Assembly: GCA_030611085.1 (NCBI GenBank)
Contig: JAUWQI010000001.1
Coordinates: 1-32,389, forward strand
Direction: 5' to 3'
Length of the DNA: 32,389 bases
DNA from: Dehalococcoidia bacterium
GTDB lineage: Bacteria > Chloroflexota > Dehalococcoidia > GIF9 > AB-539-J10
Positions within the stretch are counted from its first letter, which is position 1; every line of letters starts with the position of its first letter. The position numbers and the translations under genes were made by a program. Of this stretch, positions 7,620-15,874 are shown in pieces. The notes below the pieces were generated by a model. That model had not been told where the DNA came from. It did not search any database and worked only from the letters and a program-made list of their open reading frames with translations.

Positions 7620-7620
7620 G

Positions 7621-7719
7621 CACGAAATCCGAAATGCTAAACAATATCAAATGACCAAAATTCAAAACAAAGTGAGTTTTTGATATTCGAATTTGGAATT
7701 TGTTTAGGATTTGAAATTA
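7621..7719. repeat. AT-rich imperfect palindromic element
   Basis: The left arm (about 7622-7668) and right arm (about 7680-7719) are imperfect inverted copies built on GAAAT, CTAAACAA and AAATTC words; CTAAACA matches exactly between the arms. The RNA could fold into a long hairpin. It resembles small non-autonomous palindromic repeats scattered in many environmental bacterial genomes. It runs into the 5' end of the translin-like gene and may supply its TTG start. Confidence 0.5.
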
Positions 7720-8361
7720 GAGGAAATGACAGAGACAATAGAGGATTTGGAAGCTATTGCTGCAGAGCTTCGACCTTACTTTATGGCTGAAGATGAAGCA
7801 AGAGAGAAAGCTTTACATAATTGTCGTCAGATAATCCGTTATAGCGCTAGTGCCATACGTGCTGTGCATCGTGAGGAACAAGATAATGCTAGAGAACTTC
7901 TCAAGTCAGCCCGTAAGTTGATTCAAGATATAAACTATAACCTTAGTGAACATGGTAAGTTACTTCACTCAGGTTTTGTCCATGATGCTCAGAAAGAGTT
8001 TGCTGAGGGATGTATCACCCTGGCCTTGATTGCCGAAGAAAACTTGCCGAAGCCTGAAATGTTGGGCGTGAGTAACGCTGCTTACCTTGATGGCTTGGGT
8101 GAATCTGTGGGTGAGCTAAGGCGCTACATATTAGATAATTTAAGGAGAGGCGATTTTTCCCGCTGTGAAGGATTGCTCGCTACAATGGATAGTATCTATG
8201 GCATATTGATGACCATGGATTTCCCCGAGTTACTTGCTCATGGCTTAAGACGAACCACAGATGCCATACGAGGCATCACAGAAAGGACTCGGGGGGATTT
8301 AACAGTAACTTTAATACAAAAGCAACTAGAAACGAAGCTAGATCCCTTATCTAACATTTAA
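7711..8361 (+). CDS. Translin-family protein (Trax/C3PO-like)
   Basis: 216 aa from TTG 7711; ATG 7726 (211 aa) is an equally plausible start, with AGAGGA very close to it. The all-helical pattern matches translin: AREKALHNCRQIIRYSASAIRAVHR (about 30-54), YLDGLGESVGELRRYILD (125-142) and GLRRTTDAIRGITERTRGD (178-196). In eukaryotes translin and Trax bind single-stranded nucleic acid, and Trax is the RNase of C3PO. The Trax acidic residues have counterparts: the E-x2-E pair at Glu96/Glu99, and Glu131 and Glu135 in GESVGELRR, with Glu where Trax has Asp at the first of these. RNase activity is therefore possible but unproven. The gene converges with an acyl-CoA dehydrogenase gene, leaving only 8 bp between the stops. 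Confidence 0.82.
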   Translation: MKLEEMTETIEDLEAIAAELRPYFMAEDEAREKALHNCRQIIRYSASAIRAVHREEQDNARELLKSARKLIQDINYNLSEHGKLLHSGFVHDAQKEFAEGCITLALIAEENLPKPEMLGVSNAAYLDGLGESVGELRRYILDNLRRGDFSRCEGLLATMDSIYGILMTMDFPELLAHGLRRTTDAIRGITERTRGDLTVTLIQKQLETKLDPLSNI

Positions 8362-8369
8362 GTGGGAAG

Positions 8370-9539
8370 CTATTTGCTCGGTAGCCCTAATCCTCGTGTA
8401 GCTAAAATGTTCTTCAAAATTTCTGTTGTGCCGCCTTGCAAGCTATAGCCCTTAGAACCTAGATATGAGCGGACTGCCAATCCACGAATCGGACAGTATT
8501 TAGAGCCATCTACTAATTGCCCATACGGTCCTAGAATCTCCGTAGCGCTATTAGCTAATCGCTTTTCGAACTCGGTAGTATATGCTTTGGACATCGCAGA
8601 CTCCCAATTAGGGGCACGCCCTCCATCCATAACCATTGCTACTCGATAAACAAGCAATCTGCCAACTTCAAATTCAATCTGGAGCTGAGCTAGTTTGTTG
8701 CGAATCAATGGTTCCTGGGACAAAGGTTTCCCGCTCAGCTTGGTTTCCTTAGTGAATTGGACAAGAGCTTCAAACAAGGGGTAATTGCCCATGAGACGTT
8801 CTATTCCGCTTCTCTCATAATCAAGCTGTTCAATAATTTGGTAGAAACCACGATTTTTCTCCCCTATCAGGCAGTTCTTGGGAACACGCACATCATCAAA
8901 GAAGACTTCGTTAAACTCAGCTTCGCCGGTAATAACTACAAGAGGGCGAACAGTAATACCAGGCAAACTTAAATCTGCGATAAACTCGCTAATGCCTCTG
9001 TGCTTTGGTGCCTCTGGGTCCGTTCGTGCTACTAAATAGATGTAATTTCTGAATTGCCCCGTAGTCCATACCTTTTGACCATTAAGAACATAATAATCTC
9101 CATCCTCAACAGCCTTAGTCTGAAGTGATGCTAAGTCAGACCCAGCTTCTGGCTCACTCATTCCTACAGCGAAAAAAACTTCGCCCCGTACAATCTTAGG
9201 TATGAATTCCTTCTTCTGTTCCTCAGTGCCATGGGCAAGTATAGAGCGACCCACCTGTCGGTCAGCGAACCAGTGACAAGCTGTAGGTGCCCCATACCTC
9301 AGCATTTCCTCAGTAAGTATAAGGCGATCTACATTGCTACGCCCTTGCCCACCATACTCCTTGGGTAAGGCTAAACCAATCCAACCCTTTTGCGCCACCT
9401 TACGGCTAAACTCTGGCGAATTTCCCGTCATCCAGACATCGACACTTGGTGTGAAAGTCCCCAGCCTTATTTCTTCTTCCAGAAAGTCACGAACCTCTTG
9501 CCTGAATTTCTTCTGTTCCTCAGTAAAGCTAAAATCCAT
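8370..9539 (-). CDS. Acyl-CoA dehydrogenase (FadE/CaiA-like, full-length partner)
   Basis: 389 aa, with AGGAGAGAG before the ATG. An FAD enzyme that introduces the 2,3-double bond into an acyl-CoA and passes electrons to ETF. Domains in order: N-terminal helical (1-120), middle beta barrel with FAVGMSEPEAGSD (123-135) and VLNGQKVWTT (151-160), and C-terminal helical domain ending in LQGGTTEILKNILATRGLGLP. The Glu of the short-chain-type YEGT motif is replaced (QGGT). Instead Glu242 in LDYERS sits where long-chain and isovaleryl-CoA dehydrogenases carry their catalytic base. It is the last gene of the minus-strand cluster, 15 bp after the carboxyltransferase gene. With the acyl-CoA dehydrogenase at 11240-12355 it may form an alpha2-beta2 enzyme like the mycobacterial FadE pairs. 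Substrate unknown. Confidence 0.88.
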   Translation of the reverse strand: MDFSFTEEQKKFRQEVRDFLEEEIRLGTFTPSVDVWMTGNSPEFSRKVAQKGWIGLALPKEYGGQGRSNVDRLILTEEMLRYGAPTACHWFADRQVGRSILAHGTEEQKKEFIPKIVRGEVFFAVGMSEPEAGSDLASLQTKAVEDGDYYVLNGQKVWTTGQFRNYIYLVARTDPEAPKHRGISEFIADLSLPGITVRPLVVITGEAEFNEVFFDDVRVPKNCLIGEKNRGFYQIIEQLDYERSGIERLMGNYPLFEALVQFTKETKLSGKPLSQEPLIRNKLAQLQIEFEVGRLLVYRVAMVMDGGRAPNWESAMSKAYTTEFEKRLANSATEILGPYGQLVDGSKYCPIRGLAVRSYLGSKGYSLQGGTTEILKNILATRGLGLPSK

Positions 9540-9554
9540 TGTCTCTCTCCTTTT

Positions 9555-11135
9555 TCAAAGATTAATGTTGGAATACTTCCTCCAGGGCTGTGCTTTATAG
9601 GCTGTCTCCCATTTGTTTTCCAAAGCATCCAGCGCGCTATTTATTATTCTCCTTGTATCCTCAGGCATTATCACATCATCTACATAACCCCGCGCTGCTG
9701 CATGGTACGGGTTGGCATAAATGTCGTTGTATTCTTTCATCCTCTCATCTCTCATCTCTTCCGGGTTTTTTGCTTCCCTTATCTCTCTAGCGAAAATGAC
9801 GCCAGCTACTGTTTTAGCATCTAGGGCAGTAACAATAGCTGTTGGCCAGGCAAAGACAAAATCAGCTCCAATAGACTTGTCCAGCATCCCATAATGAGCT
9901 CCAGCATAGGACTTCCCGATTATCATTGAAATCAAAGGCACAGTAGCGTTGGCCCAGGCAAAGAGCATCTTGGCACCGTGTCGCAGAATACCTGCCCAAT
10001 CCTGTTGGGACCCTATCATATAGGCAGGGGTATCCACAAAAGTAACTAGGGGGATGTTGAATAGGTCACAGAATCTTATAAACCGTGCCCCTTTATCAGA
10101 AGCGTCAATGTCTATAGCGCCTGCCATCCACTTTGGCTGGTTAGCCACTATTCCCACAGGGCGCCCGTTAAAACGGGCAAAACCTGTTATCATATTTCTG
10201 GCGTGAAGTCCCAGAGTCTCAAAGAAGTAGCCATCATCCACTACTCTTTTAATTATTTCATACATGTCATAAGGTAGATATGGCTCCTCTGACACCAAAT
10301 CAATTAGGCCTTCGATTTTCCTTGCAGGGTCGTCTTTTGTCTCAATTCGAGGTGGCTTCTCCCGATTATTGGAAGGGAAGAAAGATAAGAACTCTTTTAC
10401 TTTATCCAAGGCGTCTTTATCATCCTCAGCTACCACATGCGTCTGTCCTGATTTGATAGCATGGGCTCTATAGCTAGAGAGTTTTTCAAGGGTTATTTCC
10501 TCACCTGTTTGTGCTTTAACAAATGCGGGACCAGCAATGCCCATGAAACCGGTATTTCTGACCTGGATGACGAAATCTTGCATTACAGGGTGATAGGCTT
10601 GCCCTCCCAAAACGGGACCCATTATCACAGATATTTGAGGAATTATCCCTGAAGCTTGATTTTGAGAATGGAATAGCCAGCCATAAGCTTCCAACGCGTC
10701 CATGCCTTCTTGCATTCGTAGCCCTCCAGAGTCATTCATGCTTACAAATGGCCATCCCTCCTCCTTAGCAAGATCTATAGCGTGGGAAAATTTTCTCCCG
10801 TGATATTCACTATAACTCCCCGCCATAGAGGTAAAATCCTCACTAGCAGTGACAACATATCTGCCGTTTACCTTACCAAAGCCAGTAACAATCCCTTCAG
10901 CAGGCACATCTCTTTTATCCATTCCAAAAGCAGTGGCTCTGTGTTTAACATGCATTCCTATTTCCGTAAAAGTGCCAGGGTCAAAGAGATAATCTATTCT
11001 CTCCCGAGCTGTCAACTGCCCCCCCTTATGGCGTTTCTCAATAACCTCGGGCCCTCCCATCCGCAAATTATATTCTCGCCTCCTCTTTAGTTCTTCTACC
11101 TTCTCTAATTTTTTACTGACAGGTTCATCGCTCAT
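9555..11135 (-). CDS. Biotin-dependent acyl-CoA carboxylase, carboxyltransferase subunit
   Basis: 526 aa, the usual length for PccB/MmdA-type subunits, with AAGGAGG and 8 bp before the ATG. It moves CO2 from carboxybiotin to an acyl-CoA, or works in the decarboxylase direction. The N-terminal half has TARERIDYLFDPGTF (42-56), the oxyanion segment NDSGGLRMQEG (134-144) and GGQAYHPVMQDF (177-188). The C-terminal half has VDTPAYMIGSQQDWAGILRHG, then SYAGAHYGM and AWPTAIV. The residue that in propionyl-CoA carboxylase beta subunits is a specificity-determining Asp (GGAYDVM) is Tyr here (AGAHYGM), so propionyl-CoA should not be assumed. No biotin carboxylase or biotin-carrier gene is in the window, so partners must be elsewhere. 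It lies between two acyl-CoA dehydrogenase genes. Confidence 0.87.
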   Translation of the reverse strand: MSDEPVSKKLEKVEELKRRREYNLRMGGPEVIEKRHKGGQLTARERIDYLFDPGTFTEIGMHVKHRATAFGMDKRDVPAEGIVTGFGKVNGRYVVTASEDFTSMAGSYSEYHGRKFSHAIDLAKEEGWPFVSMNDSGGLRMQEGMDALEAYGWLFHSQNQASGIIPQISVIMGPVLGGQAYHPVMQDFVIQVRNTGFMGIAGPAFVKAQTGEEITLEKLSSYRAHAIKSGQTHVVAEDDKDALDKVKEFLSFFPSNNREKPPRIETKDDPARKIEGLIDLVSEEPYLPYDMYEIIKRVVDDGYFFETLGLHARNMITGFARFNGRPVGIVANQPKWMAGAIDIDASDKGARFIRFCDLFNIPLVTFVDTPAYMIGSQQDWAGILRHGAKMLFAWANATVPLISMIIGKSYAGAHYGMLDKSIGADFVFAWPTAIVTALDAKTVAGVIFAREIREAKNPEEMRDERMKEYNDIYANPYHAAARGYVDDVIMPEDTRRIINSALDALENKWETAYKAQPWRKYSNINL

Positions 11136-11239
11136 AAGTAAGCCTCCTTATGCTAAAAATATAATGCACCTCATGCAGTGCAATTCGCACATAAAACAGG
11201 AAGCCAGAAAAGAAGTTCCAGCTTAAATCCCCAGCTAGA

Positions 11240-12355
11240 TTATAACCCCATTTCATTGGCTACTGTCTCCCGGTGAAAATTGGCATCGCCAAAACTGGAT
11301 TCGCCAGCCTTAGCTCTTCGGGTATAGAATTGCAAATCATGGTCCATGGTAACACCAAGAGCCCCATGAATCTGATGTGACAATGCAATAACGCGCTGAG
11401 AAGCCTCACCTACCCAAGCTTTGGCTATGGCTGCTTCTTTAGTGCAGGGAAGTCCCTCACTTAACATCCAGGCTGCTTGGTAGGTAGCGAGCCTGGAACC
11501 CTCAACATCGGTTACCATATCAGCGCAGTAATGCTGCATGATTTGGAAGCTACCAATAGGACGGTCAAATTGCTTCCTCTCTTTAGCGTAATCGGTTGTC
11601 ATTTCCAGCACTTGCTGAATGTTACCAACTATCTCACAACATTTTGCTACTGCGGCTCGCTCCACTATCTTTTGCACTCCGTTCCATCCTTGGTTCAGTT
11701 GCCCCAAGATATTAGCCTTGGGCACCCGCACTCGGTCAAAAATCACCTCGCATTGTTTATCCCTGGCGATGGTTTGCAGGACGGTATAGCTTATTCCTGG
11801 GCTCTTGGCATTTACCAAGAATATAGTGATTCCATGTTCAGTCTTAGCTACACACAGAAGATAGTTAGCAATATGAGCATCGGGAACAAACAATTTTGTG
11901 CCGTTAATGATATAGTCATTATTATCAGGGGTAGCCTTGACTGTAATTGAGGCAGCATCGTATCTGGCAACAGGCTCAGTTAAAGCCAGCGTAGAAATTT
12001 GTTCGCCTGTAATTATTTTGGGCAGGTACTCCTGTTTTTGCTCCTCGTTGCCAAGGTCTAAGATGGGCAAGCCACCAAGAACTACTGTGGAGAAAAAAGG
12101 TCCAGATAGACAGGCACGTCCCATTTCCTCCAGCAACACTGCTAGGTCAAGAAAACTCATACCACCACCACCATACTTTTCGGGAAATGCCAACCCCATC
12201 CAGCCTAACTCTGCCATTTCTTGCCACAGCTCTGCTGAGTAACCTTCGTCACTCTCCTCGCTTGCTTTGACCACCGTTTTAGGACATTTATCCGCTAAGA
12301 ACTCACGAGCTGCTTTCTTTAGCATTTCTTGTTCTTCAGAAAGAGTCAAGTCCAT
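11240..12355 (-). CDS. Acyl-CoA dehydrogenase, FadE-beta-like partner subunit
   Basis: 371 aa, with AAGGAGGG and 6 bp before the ATG. The N-terminal helical domain is normal (LSEEQEMLKKAAREFL). The middle domain replaces the usual S/T-E-P-x-A-G-S-D flavin motif with LTEPVARYDAAS. The C-terminal helical domain has YAKERKQFDRPIGSFQIMQH, which supplies FAD-contacting Arg and Gln. The tail is GDANFHRETVA instead of the (Y/Q)(E/G)GTxEI segment, typical of the partner subunit in heterotetrameric acyl-CoA dehydrogenases that oxidise bulky side chains in Actinobacteria. It probably pairs with the product of 8370-9539. The carboxyltransferase gene between them would be co-transcribed; the 104-bp gap to it contains no obvious terminator. 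Confidence 0.85.
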   Translation of the reverse strand: MDLTLSEEQEMLKKAAREFLADKCPKTVVKASEESDEGYSAELWQEMAELGWMGLAFPEKYGGGGMSFLDLAVLLEEMGRACLSGPFFSTVVLGGLPILDLGNEEQKQEYLPKIITGEQISTLALTEPVARYDAASITVKATPDNNDYIINGTKLFVPDAHIANYLLCVAKTEHGITIFLVNAKSPGISYTVLQTIARDKQCEVIFDRVRVPKANILGQLNQGWNGVQKIVERAAVAKCCEIVGNIQQVLEMTTDYAKERKQFDRPIGSFQIMQHYCADMVTDVEGSRLATYQAAWMLSEGLPCTKEAAIAKAWVGEASQRVIALSHQIHGALGVTMDHDLQFYTRRAKAGESSFGDANFHRETVANEMGL

Positions 12356-12493
12356 TGGTACCCTCCTTTATTTTATTTAACTACCAGCTAAGAATCTTAA
12401 TCCTCATGTATGACCTAGCAACAACTTCACTTCCCAAAGCATCTAAGGCCCAGGGCATCGTTTTCTCCAATATATTGGGGTATTATAACATTG
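12356..12493. other. Decayed gap before the FadE-beta gene
   Basis: With the pseudogene it makes up most of a 454-bp stretch without an intact gene. It holds the SD of the minus-strand FadE-beta gene at its left end and possibly the frameshifted tail of the carboxyltransferase relic. No plus-strand gene is credible. Confidence 0.5.
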
Positions 12494-12670
12494 TCACCAA
12501 AGTTTTGCTTTGGGCGCAAAGGGAAATTTCACAAATTTCTGAGAATTCCTTATCCTTTTTATCCACACCACATCAGGATTCTTCGCCCCTCTTATTTCTC
12601 CAGCAAATATGATGCAGGCTGCAGCTTCTGCACCAACAATTATGGTGCAGGCAATCGACCAAAGCAGGTT
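12494..12670 (-). pseudogene. Remnant of a second carboxyltransferase gene (C-terminal piece)
   Basis: Read on the minus strand, this stretch translates to LLWSIACTIIVGAEAA, then ACIIFAGEIRGAKNP, ending at TGA 12494-12496. It aligns position by position with AWPTAIVTALDAKTVAGVIF and AREIREAKNP of the intact carboxyltransferase at 9555-11135 (shared I-F-A-x-E-I-R-x-A-K-N-P). Its GAEAA word is closer to the canonical GAEGA of the family than the intact copy is, so it looks like a different paralogue rather than a recent duplicate. Further on (to about 12381) another frame reads WALDALGSEVV, recalling the SALDALENKWE tail. No N-terminal part remains. It sits just before the FadE-beta gene. Confidence 0.75.
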
Positions 12671-12690
12671 AACCCCAAATTGCCTGATTT

Positions 12691-12722
12691 TTGACAGGCT
12701 TACTAGTCAATGCTATTATAAT
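12691..12722 (+). promoter_or_regulatory. Sigma-70-type promoter of the CNNM/CorC gene
   Basis: TTGACA (12691-12696), 17 bp, then TATTAT (12714-12719; 5 of 6). A perfect TATAAT overlaps at 12717-12722 with a 20-bp spacing. The leader to GTG 12810 would be about 80 nt. Confidence 0.65.
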
Positions 12723-12809
12723 TTGTGTAAAGGTAGATTCTCAGATTAGAAGTTTATTATCACAGCATGTTCAGTGTAATTAAAGGGTGGGTTTAGGAGG
12801 TGGTAATAG

Positions 12810-14087
12810 GTGGACGACGCCGATAGTTGGCTTTTATTAGCCTTTCTAGCCTGTCTGGTGCTTTCAGCTTTCTTTTCCAGTGCCGAATCAGCATTCATCT
12901 CTCTACCTAAACTCCGCATAAAGTATTTAGTAGAAAGCGGTGTTAAGAAAGCAACGCAGCTAGCAAAGAATGCGGAGAAACCAGAGAGATTTTTAGCCAC
13001 CGTTTTATTGGGTAATAACCTGGTAAATGTGGCTGCAGCTACATTGGGCACCATCATGGCAGTGGCGGTCTTTGGCCTACCATGGGGACCAATCATAGCC
13101 ACTTTAGGAGTAACAGCACTCATCTTAGTCTTTGGAGAAGTTATTCCCAAGTCTTTGGCTATGCACCATGCGCAGCGACTATCCCTGGCTTATATTAATC
13201 CATTGAGAATAATAGAATGGTGTCTTTATCCTTTTGTCTTAGCATTGGGTCACATCGGCTTGGGATTCACCAGGATGGTAACTGAGTCTGAGGAAGAGGG
13301 AAAGCTAGTGAGCGAGGGTGAGATACGCTCCGCAATAAATGCTGGTGAAAGCGAAGGGGTGGTGGAACAAGACGAGGCAGAGATGTTGCACAAAGTGTTT
13401 GAATTTACCGACCGCCCCGTAAGCAAGATAATGATTCCCAGAACAGAAATTGCTTGGGTAGTGCAAGGAACGAAATTAAGTGGTTTTTTGGATATCTATA
13501 CTCAAACGCCATATAGCCGTTTCCCTGTATATAAAGATAATACTGATAATGTAGTGGGCATCTTGTCTGCTAAAGATGTTCTGATGAAGCTAGCCGATGA
13601 TTCTACTAGCGACGAAGTTGTCATCGATGATTTGATACGCCCCGCCTATTTTGTGCCTGAGAGCAAGCGATTGGGAGAGCTTCTCACTGAAATGAGAGAT
13701 GGTGGCTATCACATAGTGATTGTTGTGGATGAGTTTGGGGGAATGGCTGGAATGGTTACCCTGGGACAGTTAACTGAAGAGATTGTGGGCGATATTCGGG
13801 ATGAGCTGACCGGTGAAGAGAAGGATTTTGTAGTAACTGGTGATAATACTTTTCAACTGGATGGAGGATTCCGGGTTGAAGAGGCCAACGATGAATTGGG
13901 ACTAGAATTACCTGTGGGTGATTATGAGACTGTGGCTGGCTTTATTCTTAGCCACCTTGGTCAGATACCGAAGCAAGGTGAACATCTAAAGTATCGGAAC
14001 TTGAAATTTGTTATCACGGAGATGCGAGGAATGAAGATAGAGAAAATCATGGTGACTAGAGAGGAAGATGTAACACCTGCGCCTTAG
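12810..14087 (+). CDS. CNNM/CBS/CorC-type membrane protein (hemolysin-C-related, divalent-cation transport family)
   Basis: 425 aa from GTG 12810, with AGGAGGT 8 bp upstream. The N-terminal CNNM domain (about 1-180) holds several hydrophobic segments and the family words FFSSAESAFISLP (21-33) and GEVIPKSLA. It is followed by a paired CBS module (about 200-330; VSKIMIPRTEI, DNVVGILSAKDVL, HIVIVVDEFGG) and a C-terminal CorC/HlyC domain (about 345-425; DGGFRVEEANDELGLELP, ETVAGFIL). Relatives affect Mg2+ or Co2+ efflux and transport and sense nucleotide or Mg2+ through the CBS pair. It has its own strong promoter and lies 24 bp before the M48 protease gene, so the two are probably co-transcribed. 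Despite the family name it is not evidence for a hemolysin. Confidence 0.9.
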   Translation: MDDADSWLLLAFLACLVLSAFFSSAESAFISLPKLRIKYLVESGVKKATQLAKNAEKPERFLATVLLGNNLVNVAAATLGTIMAVAVFGLPWGPIIATLGVTALILVFGEVIPKSLAMHHAQRLSLAYINPLRIIEWCLYPFVLALGHIGLGFTRMVTESEEEGKLVSEGEIRSAINAGESEGVVEQDEAEMLHKVFEFTDRPVSKIMIPRTEIAWVVQGTKLSGFLDIYTQTPYSRFPVYKDNTDNVVGILSAKDVLMKLADDSTSDEVVIDDLIRPAYFVPESKRLGELLTEMRDGGYHIVIVVDEFGGMAGMVTLGQLTEEIVGDIRDELTGEEKDFVVTGDNTFQLDGGFRVEEANDELGLELPVGDYETVAGFILSHLGQIPKQGEHLKYRNLKFVITEMRGMKIEKIMVTREEDVTPAP

Positions 14088-14111
14088 CCCACTGGCTATT
14101 TAGGATTCTTT

Positions 14112-15224
14112 ATGCTTGACCCAGCACGCCAACAGAAAGCGCGGGAGTATAGCAAACTGTCGCGGCGCGTGCTATTTCTTGAACTCGGAATAGGAGCAAT
14201 CCTATTACTAGCCCTTCTTTTCACCCATGCCTCGGCTATGCTAGCTAGCTGGTTACCCTTTCCCTCCCCGTGGCTAGCACCATTGTATCTGTTGATTTTG
14301 ACACTGGGCTATGGAGCAATAATGGCGCCGTTAGGCTATTACCAAGATTTTATATTGTCCCATCGCTACGGCTTGTCAACTCAAAATGTGACAGGCTGGT
14401 TAAAGGACAAAGTTAAAGCTTCGGTCCTGGGACTATTATTGAGCCTGTGTCTGGTCACAATCATCTATTGGCTTATGGAGAACCTCCCTGCACTATGGTG
14501 GCTAGCAGCGGGATTGATTATGTTTTTGCTTAGCTTACTCCTCACCTGGCTAACTCCTACCTTTCTTATACCTTTATTCTTCAAATTGAAGCCCCTAGAG
14601 GACGGGGAGCCTAAAGAGAAATTGTTGAATTTAGCCAAGAGAGCCAGAGTTGATATTAAAGAGTGCCTCACCATGAATTTAAGTAGCAAAGCTACCACAG
14701 CTAACGCTATGCTAAGCGGCTGGGGCAACTCCAGGCGCATCATTATTAGCGATACTTTGCTGCAGGGATATTCAACAGACGAGATAGAGGTAACTTTGGC
14801 TCATGAATTAGACCATCACCTCCACCATGATATTGCTAAGCTTATGACAATCCAGACGGGCATCTTCTTGCTGGTATTTTATTTAGCCAATCTCGCTTTT
14901 AAAACGGGGGTGGTGTTATTTTCTTTCCAGGGGATAAGTGATGTAGCTGGACTCCCCTGGCTAATCCTAGTTTTAGCTACGCTTACCTTAGTAACTCGTC
15001 CCGCTCTTAATTGGTGCAATCGTCGTGTGGAACTAGCGGCGGATGAAACTGCACTGGAGTTGAGCAGTAATCCCCAAGCCTTCGTCAGTTTAATGACTAA
15101 GCTCACGGACCAGAATTTGTCTGAGGCTGAGCCTGCTCATTGGGCAAAACTCCTATTCTATGACCACCTTACCTATAATGAACGCCTAAAGCTAGCTTAT
15201 ACTGCACAGGCTTCATCAGGTTAG
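14112..15224 (+). CDS. M48-family integral-membrane zinc protease (Ste24-like)
   Basis: 370 aa. The zinc motif HELDH is at 231-235 and the third ligand is probably Glu307 in the VELAAD segment. Hydrophobic segments lie at about 18-46, 54-74, 104-122, 128-150, 247-272 and 280-298, so the protein is embedded in the membrane with the active site at the cytoplasmic face, as in Ste24/HtpX relatives. The segment SSKATTANAMLSGWG before the active site is typical of Ste24. Likely role: membrane-protein quality control (inference). No SD is clear before ATG 14112; translation may be coupled to the CorC-type gene 24 bp upstream. Its stop overlaps by 4 bp the stop of the convergent CBS-ACT gene. Confidence 0.9.
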   Translation: MLDPARQQKAREYSKLSRRVLFLELGIGAILLLALLFTHASAMLASWLPFPSPWLAPLYLLILTLGYGAIMAPLGYYQDFILSHRYGLSTQNVTGWLKDKVKASVLGLLLSLCLVTIIYWLMENLPALWWLAAGLIMFLLSLLLTWLTPTFLIPLFFKLKPLEDGEPKEKLLNLAKRARVDIKECLTMNLSSKATTANAMLSGWGNSRRIIISDTLLQGYSTDEIEVTLAHELDHHLHHDIAKLMTIQTGIFLLVFYLANLAFKTGVVLFSFQGISDVAGLPWLILVLATLTLVTRPALNWCNRRVELAADETALELSSNPQAFVSLMTKLTDQNLSEAEPAHWAKLLFYDHLTYNERLKLAYTAQASSG

Positions 15225-15874
15225 GAGGTCCTTGGCTTTACCGAGTAGCCGAGTTTCTTGAGTTCCGTCATAATTTCGCTAGCATCCTCAGTATCCAAAT
15301 GAATCAGGAGCGCATTCTCGTTGTCCTCGGGAGTAACAGTGCACATGCTTTTTATCCTTAAGTTGTGTTTGCTGATGCATTCTAGCGTTTTTTGTATATC
15401 CTTGGGGTCGCTGCATTTATAGATAATGATGCGTGCACCGGGGATGCGTTTCCCTCCCTTCTCTAGACCCATTACAGGATTCAAGAGGTTATAGAAGAAA
15501 TCATTAGTGGTGACTATACCTACCAGATTGTCATCTTCAAGCACCAGCAGTGAACCAACTCTGTTAGCTTGCGCTAGCATAATAGCTTCTTCCACTATGG
15601 TATCAGGAGCGACTGTAAGCAGGTTCTTTTGCATAATCTCACTCACTCGCAGCTTAGCTAAAAGGTAAGTCAACTCTTGTCTCGTGAACGAAGTAGCCGG
15701 GGAAGGCAAAGCGCGTAGTAATCTATTTTTAGTTACTAGGCCTACAAGCTTCCTCCTATCGACCACCGGCAACCGCTCAATGCGATGGACTCGCATAATC
15801 TCCTGAGCCTCGGGCACAGTAGTGCTGCTTGGTACACTAACCACATTTGTTGTCATGATATCCTTTACACGCAT
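15221..15874 (-). CDS. CBS-pair plus ACT-like domain protein (AcuB-like)
   Basis: 217 aa from the ATG at 15874, which has AGGAGG 8 bp upstream; a GTG three codons earlier lies within that spacer. Two CBS motifs occupy about residues 1-140: VKDIMTTNVVSVP with RIERLPVVDRRKLVGLVT, and VSEIMQKNLLTV with GSLLVLEDDNLVGIVT. The last ~70 residues form an ACT-like ligand-binding fold (ARIIIYKCSDPKDIQKTLE to the C-terminus). CBS-ACT proteins of this size resemble AcuB and usually bind adenine nucleotides, sensing energy or amino-acid state. The target is unknown. It is transcribed divergently from the histidine-phosphatase gene; the 160-bp gap between them must hold both promoters. Confidence 0.87.
   Translation of the reverse strand: MRVKDIMTTNVVSVPSSTTVPEAQEIMRVHRIERLPVVDRRKLVGLVTKNRLLRALPSPATSFTRQELTYLLAKLRVSEIMQKNLLTVAPDTIVEEAIMLAQANRVGSLLVLEDDNLVGIVTTNDFFYNLLNPVMGLEKGGKRIPGARIIIYKCSDPKDIQKTLECISKHNLRIKSMCTVTPEDNENALLIHLDTEDASEIMTELKKLGYSVKPRTS

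Noticed and set aside
9555-11135. Naming the gene pccB or mmdA
   Set aside because: The specificity residue is Tyr rather than Asp and no partner subunits are present, so the substrate cannot be assigned.
11477-11950. Plus-strand 157-aa frame
   Set aside because: Antisense shadow of the FadE-beta gene without motif or SD.
12355-12694. Plus-strand frames in the gap before the CorC-type gene
   Set aside because: The minus strand here encodes a recognisable carboxyltransferase relic; the plus frames show nothing.
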